The notes below the pieces were generated by a model. The model ran no database searches. It was given only the letters and a program-made list of their open reading frames with translations, and had not been told where the DNA came from. Shown here piece after piece: positions 21,504 to 32,026 of a stretch of DNA of 64,000 nt (its first letter is position 1; each line of letters opens with the position of its first letter). The stretch comes from Edaphochlamys debaryana (taxonomy: Eukaryota; Chlorophyta; Chlorophyceae; Chlamydomonadales), in the NCBI GenBank assembly GCA_016858145.1, contig JAEHOE010000045.1:62001-126000 (forward strand). The letters are read 5' to 3'. The position numbers and the translations under genes were made by a program.

Positions 21504-24500
21504 TCAGCGCTTGCGGTTGCCCGAGCGGCCGAGGCGCCGCCTCCGCCCGGCCCTGCCACCCTCGGCCTTGGCGGCGCCCCTCCCCGCGCCGCCGCCACCG
21601 GAGCCCGTCCCGTCCGCAGCACCACCCGCCTCGTGCTCTCCACCCACCCCCTCCTCGCCCCCGCCACCCCTCCGCGGCAGGCCGTACAGCGGCCGCACCA
21701 GGCGCAGGGTGCCGGCGGCCGCCAGGCGGTCCACGTCCTCCCGCGTCTCGGGCTGGGGCCGGCCTGGGGGGGGCGGGGGGACGGGATGGCGAGGGAGCGG
21801 AAGGCGACCAGGCAGTGAGGAGCACATGCCAGCTTGTGGGGGCCATCCTGCCCTGCCTCGTTCAGTGCGGAGGTGTGCCCCTGCCCGCCCGCTATACGGT
21901 ACCCTGTGGCTTCATCCCAGCCCCGCGCACCCATGGTCTCCGGCAGCAGCAGGACCATGAGGCCCAGGCCATGTTGACAATGCCCTGCGGCCCGGGGGGT
22001 TGGGGAGGGGTAGGAGGCTTGGAGAACGGGAGGGGGCAGGGGCGTGCTGGTACATCGCGCCCCCGGCAGGTGGGCTGCACCAAGGCCGCCCCTCCCACGG
22101 CACCACCGCCCCTGCCCCTCCCCCACCTGGGACACCAGGGCCGTCTCCAGCCCCCCCGCGCTGAGCACGGAGGGCGAGGCCACGCCCCCCAGCCGCCCCA
22201 CCGCCGCCACCAGCCCCGAGGCGAAGCTGCGCACGGGCGTGGGGAAGAGCTCTGCGGGATGGGGGGGGGATTCAAGGCGGGTCAAGACAGCGAGGCGAGG
22301 GGCCGGTCGAGTGGAAAGGGGAGTATCTATCGGAAGTCCAACACACGGCGGTTGACACAGCCGTCGGTCAATGGGCAAGAGCCACATGAGCCTTCCGGCA
22401 GTAGTACCGTACCTTGCCGATATCACCGCGCATAAATAATTAATTATTCTGAAGATTTTCCTCCACCGCGCACTTTGGGGGGGGTGCGCGGTGGGGCTCG
22501 GAAACCCCTGGTGGGGGTGCGCGGTGGCCGCCAAAACTCCGCCCGGGTTCGTGCTTCCCGCTGTACGGTCGCGGCTCGCCAAATGACCACGACCGCAGTA
22601 ACTGAGTGTAAGAAACCCGTAGTCTGCGCTATCAAGCTTCGTTAGCAAGAGTTGGAGAACTGGAGCGGGAGCTCGGCTTGACTAGCGGCCTAGCTAGCGG
22701 GGCACTCAGCGCAACGGCATGCCCATGCTGCGCGGTCTTGGCCACTGACAGGGGTGCGCGGCGAGCCCAATTAATTGCTTGCCGAGCTGCGCGGCGCAAA
22801 AGTAACTCTTGGAAGGGGTGCGCGGCGGCGCCAGGAAATTGCGGGCTTACAGGGGTGCGCGGTGGTTACCGTGACGTACGGTAAGTCGAAGCCCTCCGCC
22901 CCCTTGGCCCCCCGCCCGGCACCTACCCGCCGAGTACATGAACAGCACCGCCCAGCTGGCCGCCACCCCCAGCTTCCCCGCCAGCGCCAGCACCAGCCGC
23001 CCCACGCTGCCCGCGGGCGCCGCCGCCCACAGCGCGCAGCACAGCCCCGCCCCCGCCATGGACACAACCACCGTGGGCCGCCGGCCCACCCTGAAGTGCG
23101 GGCATGGGGCAACGGGCGGTGCAGCAATCAGCAGTCCCAAAGTAGCAATGCGCCCGCAAGCTGCCCCAAAGAAGACGTGCCAAACCATATACCCTTGGGC
23201 CACAGTCCCTGCCCCCCTCCTACCATCCCCACGCACCTGTCCACCAGCAGCGCCGCCGCCAGGTAAGAGGGCGCCTCCACCGCCGACAGCAGCAGGAAGG
23301 CGGCGGTGACGCCCAGCGGCAGCGAGTCGGAGGCGAAGGACAGGGAGTAGTAGGTGAGGCAGTTGGCCAGCGTGGAGGCGCACAGCACGGCCAGCACGAA
23401 GCACGAGGCGCGGGAGCCGCGCAGCAGCGACCACAGCGTCAGCTGCAGAGGGGCCACGGGCTGGGGCTGGGGCTGGGGCTGGGGCTGAGGCTGGGACTGG
23501 GGCTGGGGCTGGTGGCCGGGTTTGGGTTGGGGCTGGGGTTGCGGCTTGGTAGAGGTGGGGTTCTTGGGGTGGGGGGAAGGCGGGGTACGGGAGGTGCGGT
23601 CGGTGTCAGTGGGATGGGTCTGGGAGGCGCCGCCGAGCCAGGAGGGCAGGATGGGGATGCGGAACGCACCCGAGCCGCCACCGCCACCGCTGCCGCCTCC
23701 GCCTGGGAGGAGGAGAGCGCCGATCCTGGACTGCGCCCGGGGCCTGCTGGCGGGGGACGCCAGGGCGGGGGGCCCCTGCGACACAGCCCCCGGCAGGGGC
23801 CCGCTGCCCCGGCTGCCTCCACGGGGCACGCTGGCACCGCCGTCCAGGGTCACCCGAGCCGGGCGCCCGGGGGACAAGGGCGGGGGCGGCGGGCGGCGCG
23901 GCGACGGCAGCAGCAGCCCTCCCGCCAGCAGGGGGGGCATGAGGCTGGAGGCGGCGGTGGCCTGGCGGGAGAGGCCCGCGGAGGCGGCTGCGTCGAGGGC
24001 GGACGACAGGGCGCGGGAGAGGCCGGCGGACAGCGCAGCCGCCAGGGAGGGGGCCCTGCCTACACTGACACTGACGCCAGCGCTGGGGCCGTGGCCGGAC
24101 AGGAGGTGCTGCGCGCGGCTGGCGAGGGATGGCAGGGCCACCAGTCGGCCGGAAGGCTGCTTGGCGACTGTCCCCGGCTTGGGGCTGCGCATGGGGGAGG
24201 CGTGTGAGGGCAGCGCGGCCGGGGCGGGGGCGGTGGGGTGGGCGGGGGCGGCGGCGTTGAGGCGGTGGTGCAGGGACTGAGCGGCAGCGCCCTGGGGGTG
24301 GGCGTGGAACGCGCCTGCGGTGGCGAAGGGGCTGAAGCCCGCCGCGTCCCCGCCTGCGGCGCCGCGTTGGGGGGATGCCCAGGGCGCCGGCCCCGCGGCC
24401 CGGCGCTGCGGCGAGGCCCAGGGCGGCGGCGCTGCGGCTCCGGCCTTGGACCGGCGGGCGGCGGGGCCCGGGCTGCCCGCACCGGACAGAGCCGCGGAGC

Positions 24501-26775
24501 GCATGCCTCCGCCGCCACCGCCCGAGGGCAGCAGCGGCAGCCTGCCACCGCTGCCGCCGGCGCCGTCACCAGCGCCAGCGCCGGCGCCCTCCTGGGCCCC
24601 ATCCGCTGCACCCCTGGACACCGCAGCGCTGCCAGAGGGGGCCGATGCCTCCACGCCCTCCGGCGCCAGCACCCGGGCGTCCTCGTCGCCCTCGCCGCCC
24701 TCGAGCCCAAGCTGGGCCCCAGCTCGGGCCCAAGCGGGGCCTAGGCCCAGGTGGGGCCAGTCGGGGCCCAGGCCCGAGGCGGGGTCCAGGTGCACCCAGG
24801 CGCTGCGGCGGCCCGGGGCCCGGGGGGAGCAGGGCATGCGCCGGTTGCGGGCCAGCAGCCACCTGGGGGGAGGGGGGTGGGGCTTACTCTTGTAGAGATC
24901 TCACTTACGAGGGTCTGCTGGCTGCCAGTTACCTAGCCCTAGCCCTAGGATCCAGCCCTTCCATCAACGGATGGGTCGGTAAAACAGCGGATATGGAACC
25001 GACATCAGCCGTTCAACAAGCCTTACCCCCCCGGTGGCTCGCCTCAGCACGTTGCGCGCCTCCCGCTCCCTCCCCGGCCGCGTGAGCAGCCAGCGGGGGC
25101 TCTCCGGCAGCAGCAGGGCGGTGGGCAGCAGCAGGGCGGCGCTGGCGGCGGCGGCGAAGGACAGCAGGCGCCAGTCGCGGGTGGCTGCGGCCAGCCCCGC
25201 CAGCACGCAGGTGCCCAGGATGAAGAAGGCCTGGGGGGGGGGGAGGGGGAGGGGGGCAGGAGAAGGAGAAGGAAGGAGGAAGGGATGAGGCGGGAAGAGG
25301 GGAGAAGAATGGGAGCAACGCGGGTGAGTATGACTGTAGGACGCGACTGCACGCAAGCCCTTCCCCCCGTGCCCCCCCCCCACACCTGTGACATCATGGA
25401 CACCGCCCCCCTGCGCGAGGGCCCCACCGCCTCCGTGGCCAGCAGGTAGGAGCCCAGGGCCATGCCTGGGGGGGGGAAGGGGGCGGGGGAGAGGGGGAAG
25501 GAGGGGGGAGTTTGTGCGGGTACTTGAGGACTCAGACTCTGTTCCTCAGACTCTGTTCCTGCACAGCTTAGCGCAAGTATTGCCACTGCGCGAGGGGGCG
25601 GGCCCCCCAGGACCCCCACCGCCCCTCCCCCCCACCTGCGCACGCGAAGCACGCCACCACCCTCAGCACCAGCACCCCCACGAAGGAGGGCACCGCGGGG
25701 GCCAGAGCAGTGGCGGCCGCCGCCAGCGCCAGCGACCCGAACAGAACCACCTGGGGGGGACGTATGTAGGGAACGGATGGAAGGGGCGGAAAGCAATCCG
25801 CTCAGGTGGGAGGGCACCACTACTGGAGGGCAGCACCGACGGGGCCCTGCGTGGCAGCAGGGCATACATACAACAGCTAACACGATCGTGCTCTACCTGG
25901 GAGGCGACTGGGCGCTATGGGTCGGCACCACACCGCACGGCGATCCAAACCCACGCACCTTGCGCCCCGCAGCGTCGGCCGCCGCGCCCGCCGCCAGCAG
26001 CCCCGCCAACAGCCCGGCCAGGGAGAGGGAGTTGAAGAGCTGCGTACGGCGCCCGGCGGCGCCGCACAACAGGCCGTACTGCGACACCAGGCTGTAGCTG
26101 GGACGGGCCCAGCCCACGTCGCCCAGGCTGCCCCCGCCCGCTGCCAGGGCGGTGCAGAAGGCCGCGTTGACGTCCGCGCCGGCGGCGGCGGCGGCGGAGG
26201 CGGCCGCGACGGCTGTGGCGCAGGGGGAGCCGGGGCCGGCCCCCGGTGCGCAGGTGGCGAGCCCCGCCCTCAGGGGTGAGGCGGTGAAGAAGACCATGGC
26301 CAGGAAGATGGCGCCCTGGGGGGGGGAGGGGGAACGAGGGAGGAGGCGGGGGAGGCGGAGGGGGAGGGAGAAAGGGGCGGTTGGGAAGGCCGTCAGCATG
26401 GTGGGGTGGGGGCAGCCGCAAGCGGGCGCAGTCGGCTGCGGGGCATCCGGCGAGGGGGGACCCCGCCCCGCTTCAGCAGCCCCCCGCCTTCCCCCTCGCG
26501 CCCCCCCCCTCCCCCCCCCCCACCTGTGGCGCCATGGCCAGGGACGCCAGCACCGCATTGCCCAGCTGCCCCCGCCCCAGCGCCCCCACCGCCCCCTCCA
26601 GCAGCTCATCCAGGCCCTCGCCCTCGCCCTCGGCCCCGCCATCGCCACTGTCGCCACCATCGCTGGAGGCGGCGCGGTACTCCCCGCTGCCGAGGCCCTC
26701 GTGGGGACCACCGCTGGCGGCCCCGGGCAGGGCGGGGGGGTCGGGGGCGGCGGGGGCAGCAGCGGCGCCGCGCAT
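21504..26775 (-). CDS. SLC22-type major facilitator transporter (organic cation/anion transporter-like)
   Basis: Exons on the minus strand: 26775-26524, 26315-25959, 25750-25636, 25465-25386, 25230-25027, 24862-23237, 23090-22927, 22251-22127, about 21984-21931 and 21763-21504. SLC22 landmarks in order: an N-terminal GLDELLEGAVGALGRGQLGN helix; FNSLSLAGLLAGLLAAG (helix 2) then a DAAGRK loop; GMALGSYLLATEAVGPSRRG; LLLPESPRWLLTRPGRE after helix 6; TLANCLTYYSLSF and YLAAALLVDRVGRRPTVVV around helices 7-8; ELFPTPVRSFASGL; and LLLPETMGRPQPETREDV at the end. These match eukaryotic organic-ion transporters at the plasma membrane; the substrate is unknown. A low-complexity insert of about 450 residues separates helices 6 and 7. 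Two joins fail by one base: 25027/24862, and inside the helix-12 exon near 21970. Start chosen at the first in-frame ATG. Confidence 0.8.
22463..22862. repeat. Dispersed GGGGTGCGCGG repeats with a palindrome, inside an intron
   Basis: Five exact copies of the 11-base unit lie at 22481-22491, 22514-22524, 22751-22761, 22815-22825 and 22852-22862. All are in one unusually long intron (22926-22252) of the SLC22-type gene. The first copy overlaps the right arm of a perfect inverted repeat: CCACCGCGCAC at 22463-22473 pairs with GTGCGCGGTGG at 22484-22494. Between copies the DNA is locally AT-rich (TTAATTAATTATT near 22440). It could be the remnant of an inserted element; no transposase frame or target-site duplication was seen. 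Confidence 0.7.
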
Positions 26776-27329
26776 CGCGGTGCGGAGCGGGCTCGTGGAG
26801 TCGCGAGGGCGTGTCGGCGCAGGGTCCACCCCGATGTGGAGCAGCTCGCTCGGGAGTCAAGAGCGGTAATCGCTTGAGCGCAATGCGCGTTGGAGGGGCG
26901 CAGGTGAAGTCCACAAGTGGCGGTGTCGGGGCTGCAGGTGTTGAAGAAGGCGTGGCGGCGGCAATGAAGGCGAGGGATCCGGCGGGCGCGGGCTGCCCCG
27001 GGTCATGCCAGCGCGTGGTCGGCGCCGGAGCACGCGGGCGGGAGCTGGGCTTGGAGCTTACAGCCACGAGGAAGCGGAGAGGCAACCGCCCTGCACCTGC
27101 CTCCCCTCGTCCACACCGCTCACGCTACCCGTCCGGGCCGTCCGGACCGTCTGGGGCCACCGCCCCGCCATGTCATCTCGAACACGAGTCCCCCTGCAGC
27201 AGACCACATGGCCGCTGGCTCCACTCCCCCCTCGCCCCTATGGCCGCCTCCCCCTCCTCCGCGCCTCGTCCTGCTCTGCCTCCACAGTTCACCCGGCAGC
27301 CGGGAGCCTTCACGACAGGCACCCACCTT
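26776..27329. other. Upstream region of the SLC22-type gene / 3' region of the Trm10 gene
   Basis: Both flanking genes are on the minus strand, so this holds the Trm10 gene 3' UTR and the SLC22-type promoter. A minus-strand TGTAA at 27058-27062, about 270 bases after the Trm10 stop, is a candidate polyadenylation signal. No gene is seen. Confidence 0.45.
27058..27062 (-). promoter_or_regulatory. Candidate TGTAA polyadenylation signal for the Trm10 gene
   Basis: A green-algal type TGTAA on the minus strand about 270 bases beyond the stop codon at 27330. The spacing is typical, but the motif is short. Confidence 0.4.
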
Positions 27330-30139
27330 CTACTGAGCCCCCGCCTCGACCGCCCCCGCCTCGTCCTCCGCTTTCCGCTTGGTCCCCCGCCCCTCCGCCT
27401 CCGCCGCACCTGACCCCTCAGCGCTCGCCGCTGCCTCTGCCCCTGCCCCCTCCTCCACCGGTGCCGCCGCCGGCGCAGCCTGCTGCGGCTGCGCCGCCGC
27501 CTCCACTGCCGGCTCCGCGGGTGCTGGCGCCTCCGCCGGCTTAGCCCCCTCCTCCTGCTGCGCCTCCTGCTGCCCGCCTCGCCCCCGCCCCTTGCCGCCC
27601 TCTCCGCCCCGGCCGCCGCCTCCCCGGCCGCCCCCGCCCCTGCCTCCGCCGCCTCCCCCCCTGCCTCCCCGGCCCCCTGCCCCCTGCTGTTGCTGGTACT
27701 CCGCCCGCTTGCGCATCGGCAGTACGGCATCCAGTACGGCGGCCCAGTCCCGGCGGTTGTACCACTCGGCCAGGATCTGGAACACGTGGTTGACGGTTAA
27801 TACGGCGCGGCTGGCCAGCTGCACGTGCTTCGAGATGGGCAGGCGGGCGGTGGCGATGCCGGCGGCGCGTGCAGAGCCCTCGCACAGGCCCTTGTACCTG
27901 CGGGGTGTGCAGGGTGATGAGGGCAAGGGCGAGGGGCCACGTAAAGGGGATGCAATGGAGAAGCTGCATCAACCACATATACCCTGCACCTTCATGGTGC
28001 GCCTGCACCTCCACGTGCCGTCCACATGTTGAGCAAACGCCCCTCTCTCCACCCCTCCCCCTTCCACACCCACACCCTCCCCCTACCCTCGCCCCCACCT
28101 GTTGTGGTCCACCATGCCCCCGATGATGTACACCTTGGCCGGGTCCAGCTCCTCCAGCTCCACCTCGCTGTCGGCGGTCAGGTAGACCAGCTGCTGGCGC
28201 TGCTCGGGCGCCGCAAAGAGCTCCGAGTAGTGCTGCTCGGTGCGGGTGACGTGCCAGTTGTCGATGCCTGGGCGGGCGGATGCGTGGGTAGGTGGATGGG
28301 GACCGTGCGGCGATGGGCGGGGAAGGGGAGGGTGAGAGGAGGGGCGGAGGAGTGGCGCGGCAAGGCGCCAGGGGACCGTGAGGGGACGGGTAGCGCAGTA
28401 CGGGGGCCGCTCCTCCACGCCCCGCCGCACCCGAGATCATCTTGGTGGCTGTGGCGGCGATGCCCCCCTTGAAGCTGGTCAGCATCATGTGCACCGGCTT
28501 CTCGACCTGGGGGGGCGGAGAGGGAGGAGGGCAAGCATCAAGGAAGGGTCAGGCGTGGGCAGCCAACCCGGGCTCGCCCCTCTCCTTCGATGCCAGCCCT
28601 GCGGCTGATGATCGCCCCAGCCTCGCCCACACCCGTGCCGGCTGCCAGCCACCCCTCTCTCCCCCCTCAGCCCCGCCCCCGCCCACATGCTTGTTGGCTG
28701 CGTACGAGAAGTGCAGCTGCTGCATGAGGTGCCGCGTGTCCGCCTCCGTCATCTTGTCCTCCCAGTCCAGGTCGATGATCACTCGGGGGCCCGCCTCCAG
28801 GGACTGAGGGGGGCGGGGGGGAGGGCGGGGTGAAGAAGGGTGGGCCGCTGACGCGCATACAAACCCGCATGGAGCAGCGACAGCAACACGCCACCCCCTG
28901 CATCGACATTTCCTGCTGCCCGTGGGATGCCGCGCGGTTAGGGTCACCCAAACCCCCAGGGGGTGGCAGGTCTCATCCCCTCTTGCGCGGCAACCCCTCG
29001 TCCCTTACCGCCTCCTCCCCCCTCTCAAACCCCCCCCCCCCCCCCACCTGCTTCATGCGCTCCTTGACCAGGCGCTCTTGCTCCTTGAAGGCGGCCAACC
29101 GGGCCTGGGGGGGGGGGAGGGGTGGAAAGGAGGGGAGGCAGATGGAGGGGGTCTCCGCGGTAGAGATGGTGACCAGAAGCGATGAGCAAGGGGGGAAGAC
29201 GGGGCCACACTCAAGGCGGCATTCGCAGTGCCCGACCCTCCTCGCTCTCCACCCCACCCCGCCAACCCCTGCCCCCCCCCTCAGCCCCCGCCACCCACCG
29301 CTCGCTCCTCCCGCATGGTCGCCTTCTCCTCCTCCGTCATGGCCGCCAGCTCGGCAGCCTTGCGCGCCTGCGCCTCCTCCCGCTTGGCCGCCCGCTGCTC
29401 CTTCTCCCGGACTTTGAGGGCCGCACGCTTGGCGATCTTCCTGTGTGGGGGGGGAGGGACACCGGGGGCCAGGCGCAACGGGAGTCGGGGAGCCAGTTGG
29501 CGACAGCAGCTCGGGGAAGTGAGGGCAAGTGTGTAGTCCAACCGCCTGGGCGTCCGGTAGATCGTCGGCTGCCTGAACAGCCGCTCGGGTGCCGAAGGGC
29601 CTGCAGCCCTCCCCCGGTCCCACCTCTCCAGCCTGGCCTTCCGCTTCATCTGGCTCTTAGTCATGGGGACGCTCGCGTCGCCCGCCCCCTGCATGGGTTT
29701 AACGATGGGTGAGTTTAACGGGGAGCCACCGGTGTGTGTGGTGTCGTGTTGCGTCAGCTGGTTCAGGGAGCTCGTCGGAGACGCGCCGGTGCACAGCCGG
29801 TGCCGGTCTCCCCCCCCGACGGTCCCCCTCTCCCCAACCGCTCAGCTTCATGCCTGAACCTTAAACCCCACCCGCAACCCCTTACGACATCTCCTCTCAA
29901 CCGTCACGCCCCCTTGCGTTGCTCATTGCCCTTGGACCGGACCCGACAGCTGGGCCCACCTGCGCATCGCCGGCACCGCTTCCAGGGTCCTCGCTCGCCC
30001 CGGCATCATCGCCATCGTCGCCTCCCTCCTCGCCATACAGCTGAGCCTCGAGCTTCGCCAGCTCGGCCTCCTCGTCGCCGTCGAGCTGCATGTCCTCCTG
30101 TGGCTCCGCGACAGCAGTCGCATCCTCCGCGTCGGCCAT
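27330..30139 (-). CDS. TRM10: tRNA (guanine(9)-N1)-methyltransferase, Trm10 family
   Basis: Trm10 uses S-adenosylmethionine to methylate N1 of guanine 9 in tRNAs, and folds as a SPOUT enzyme. Eight exons all in phase: 30139-29960, 29688-29624, 29440-29299, 29104-29048, 28803-28687, 28506-28431, 28267-28099 and 27897-27330, giving 457 residues. An acidic N terminus (MADAEDATAVAEPQEDMQLD) is followed by a Lys/Arg/Glu-rich helix (KSQMKRKARLER to ERLVKERMKQ). The catalytic domain follows: RVIIDLDWEDKMTEADTRHL, HMMLTSFKGGIAATATK, WHVTRTEQHYSELF, VYIIGGMVDHNRYKGL, ARLPISKHVQLASRAVLTVN and HVFQILAEWYNRRDWAAVLD. The VDHNR aspartate and the LTVNHVF loop are family hallmarks. The tail after MRKRAEYQQQQ is a long Gly/Arg then Ala/Glu stretch, unusual for the family, which could bind RNA. 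Confidence 0.93.
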
Positions 30140-31261
30140 ACTGCTAAGCAGCTACGCAGCAGACCAGGTGTGGGTTCCTTGCCGAGCTGGTCAAGGCCGC
30201 CGACAAGCTGGAATTGTGCTGCCGAGAAATAAATTTGCTGGTAAACTGAGCGGGGAACTCACTGTCAGTAACGGCGAGCGAATTTAGCTGAAATGCGGGC
30301 GGCGCTGAGCGGTTCACGGTAGTCAGACCGCGACGGCACGAACACCATGGCGCTCTCCCCGCCTTTCCTTAGACCGCGACGGCACTTCGCCCCCGGGGCC
30401 CGTCGGACACCTTGCTCCTCACAACTCGCTGCTCTTACAGAGCTGTTGCTACTCAACCAAGCAAGGCGAGCTCGTCCCTCTGTCCCACATCACTGTCAGG
30501 GGCGAGCAAATGCTGCTGCCCTCGTGCCATGGCACGGTGCTGTGCAAGAGCCAACAGGGGCCCTTACAATCTGGCAGACAAGCTTATTCAGACAAGCGCT
30601 GGGTGCCCGCATGGGGGCGAAAAAGGGCTGAGCCCCTCACCCATCTGCTACGCGACCCATCCACCTCGAGAGCCTAACGGCGGCGGCTCAGCCCAAAAAG
30701 AAGCAAGTGTAGCGCTAACTGACACTTCGCACAACGTGCTGGGCTAACTCCCAGGCTAACTCCCAGGCTAACTCCCAGGCTAACTCCCAGGTGGACCTCC
30801 TGCCGCCGAGCGAGAGGCGGGACTTCAACTGCAATCCTTGCCTTCCTGCCGCCCGCAAGCTAAGACCCAGGTGACCACCTCACACTCTGCCTACTACGGC
30901 TCAGGGATGCTCAGGGAGTCTCACAAGCTACCGCCGAGCCCTTCAGACTAGGCGAGGCTAACAGCGCCAACTCATGGACAAGGAGGACCGCCGCCTGTCC
31001 CGGACCCGGAGCAGACAGGCTCTGACCTGGAGGGCACGGGCCTCACCGGCGGCAGCCCAGGGCATCCATACATCGCCACCTTGTCTCTTCGCAGGGGCCT
31101 TCAAGCCAACACACAGGCCAAGCGGCCTTGCTCGTCCCTCTCATATGCTCACAATCCTTGTGTCCTATACTCGAGACCGCCGGCCACCCACACCACGACC
31201 ACCGCAACAACGCCCCTCGGGCGCACGGCCTGCAGGTCTGCCGGTGCTGATGTGAGCTCCG
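30140..31261. other. Intergenic region upstream of Trm10
   Basis: It holds the Trm10 promoter and the 3' UTR of the large helicase/AAA+ gene, both on the minus strand. Composition is clearly less GC-rich than the genes. A short tandem repeat lies at 30744-30791. The open frames here lack splice context and family motifs, and no RNA gene was recognised. Confidence 0.45.
30744..30791. repeat. 12-base tandem repeat, four copies
   Basis: Four perfect head-to-tail copies of CTAACTCCCAGG in the spacer between the helicase/AAA+ gene and Trm10. Another CCCAGGTGG follows immediately. Confidence 0.9.
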
Positions 31262-32026
31262 TCACGGCACCTCCTCGTACCGCTCGATGTACGGCGCCAC
31301 GGGGCAGCCGTACCGCCCGCACACCGCGCACCGCCACACGGGCCGCTTCCGCTTCCGCGCCGCCTCCGCCTCCTGCTCCATGCGCTGCCGGATCATGATC
31401 TGCCACTGCCGTACCATCTCCGCCAGGGTGGCGGCGTTGACACCGGGCATGGACAGGTACGGCAGGATCTGGTTCGCCAGGGCCGGGTCCTGGGCCAGAT
31501 CGCGTACGGCATCCAGGGAGCTGAGATCGTGGCCCTTCGCCTCCAGGGCGTCCTGCATGGCCCCCAGGAAGGCGTCACTGAGGCCCCCGAAGTCCCGGCC
31601 CCGTTTGCCGGTGGCTGTCGGAGGCGCCACCGCCGCCGCCTCCTCCATCTCGACATCTGGCGCCGCCGCCGCTGGGTCCTCCGTCACCTCCTCGATGTGC
31701 ACCGACGGCCGGGTCGCAGGCGGGGCCATGCGCAGGACGGGCGGCGGCGGGGCCCTGGCGAACGCGGGCGCCTGCTGCTGCGGCGCCATGCCACGGCCGG
31801 CGTCGGCATCGTCGCTGCGGCCGCCAGCACGCGCCGCGGCTCGCGGGGCCTTGTCCCTCAACATCTCCTCCAGCGCCGACCGCAGCGCCGCCAGCCCCAC
31901 GCCCTGCCCCGCCCCAGCCCCCGCCCCCCCCTGCCCCTGCCCCAGTGCCAGGGCGTGCTGTGTGAATGCGCGCTTGGCCCAGGTGCCCACGTCCCGGCCG
32001 TTGGCCCAGTTGGGGGCCGACACCAG
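31262..32026 (-). other. C-terminal tail exon of the helicase/AAA+ protein
   Basis: The last exon codes 254 residues. It starts with APNWANGRDVGTWAKRAF, the end of the AAA+ 3 lid. A low-complexity stretch follows, then an acidic part (VHIEEVTEDPAAAAPDVEME), then helices rich in LPYLSMPGVNAATLAEMVRQ. It closes with KRPVWRCAVCGRYGCPVAPY and the stop. The CxxC-x3-C cluster may bind zinc. I do not recognise the terminal domain. Confidence 0.75.

Noticed and set aside
23128..24837. A separate 569-residue gene starting MPCSPRAPGRRS
   Set aside because: Its C-terminal part supplies helices 7 and 8 of the SLC22-type transporter and joins in phase to the next exons; the rest is that protein's loop.
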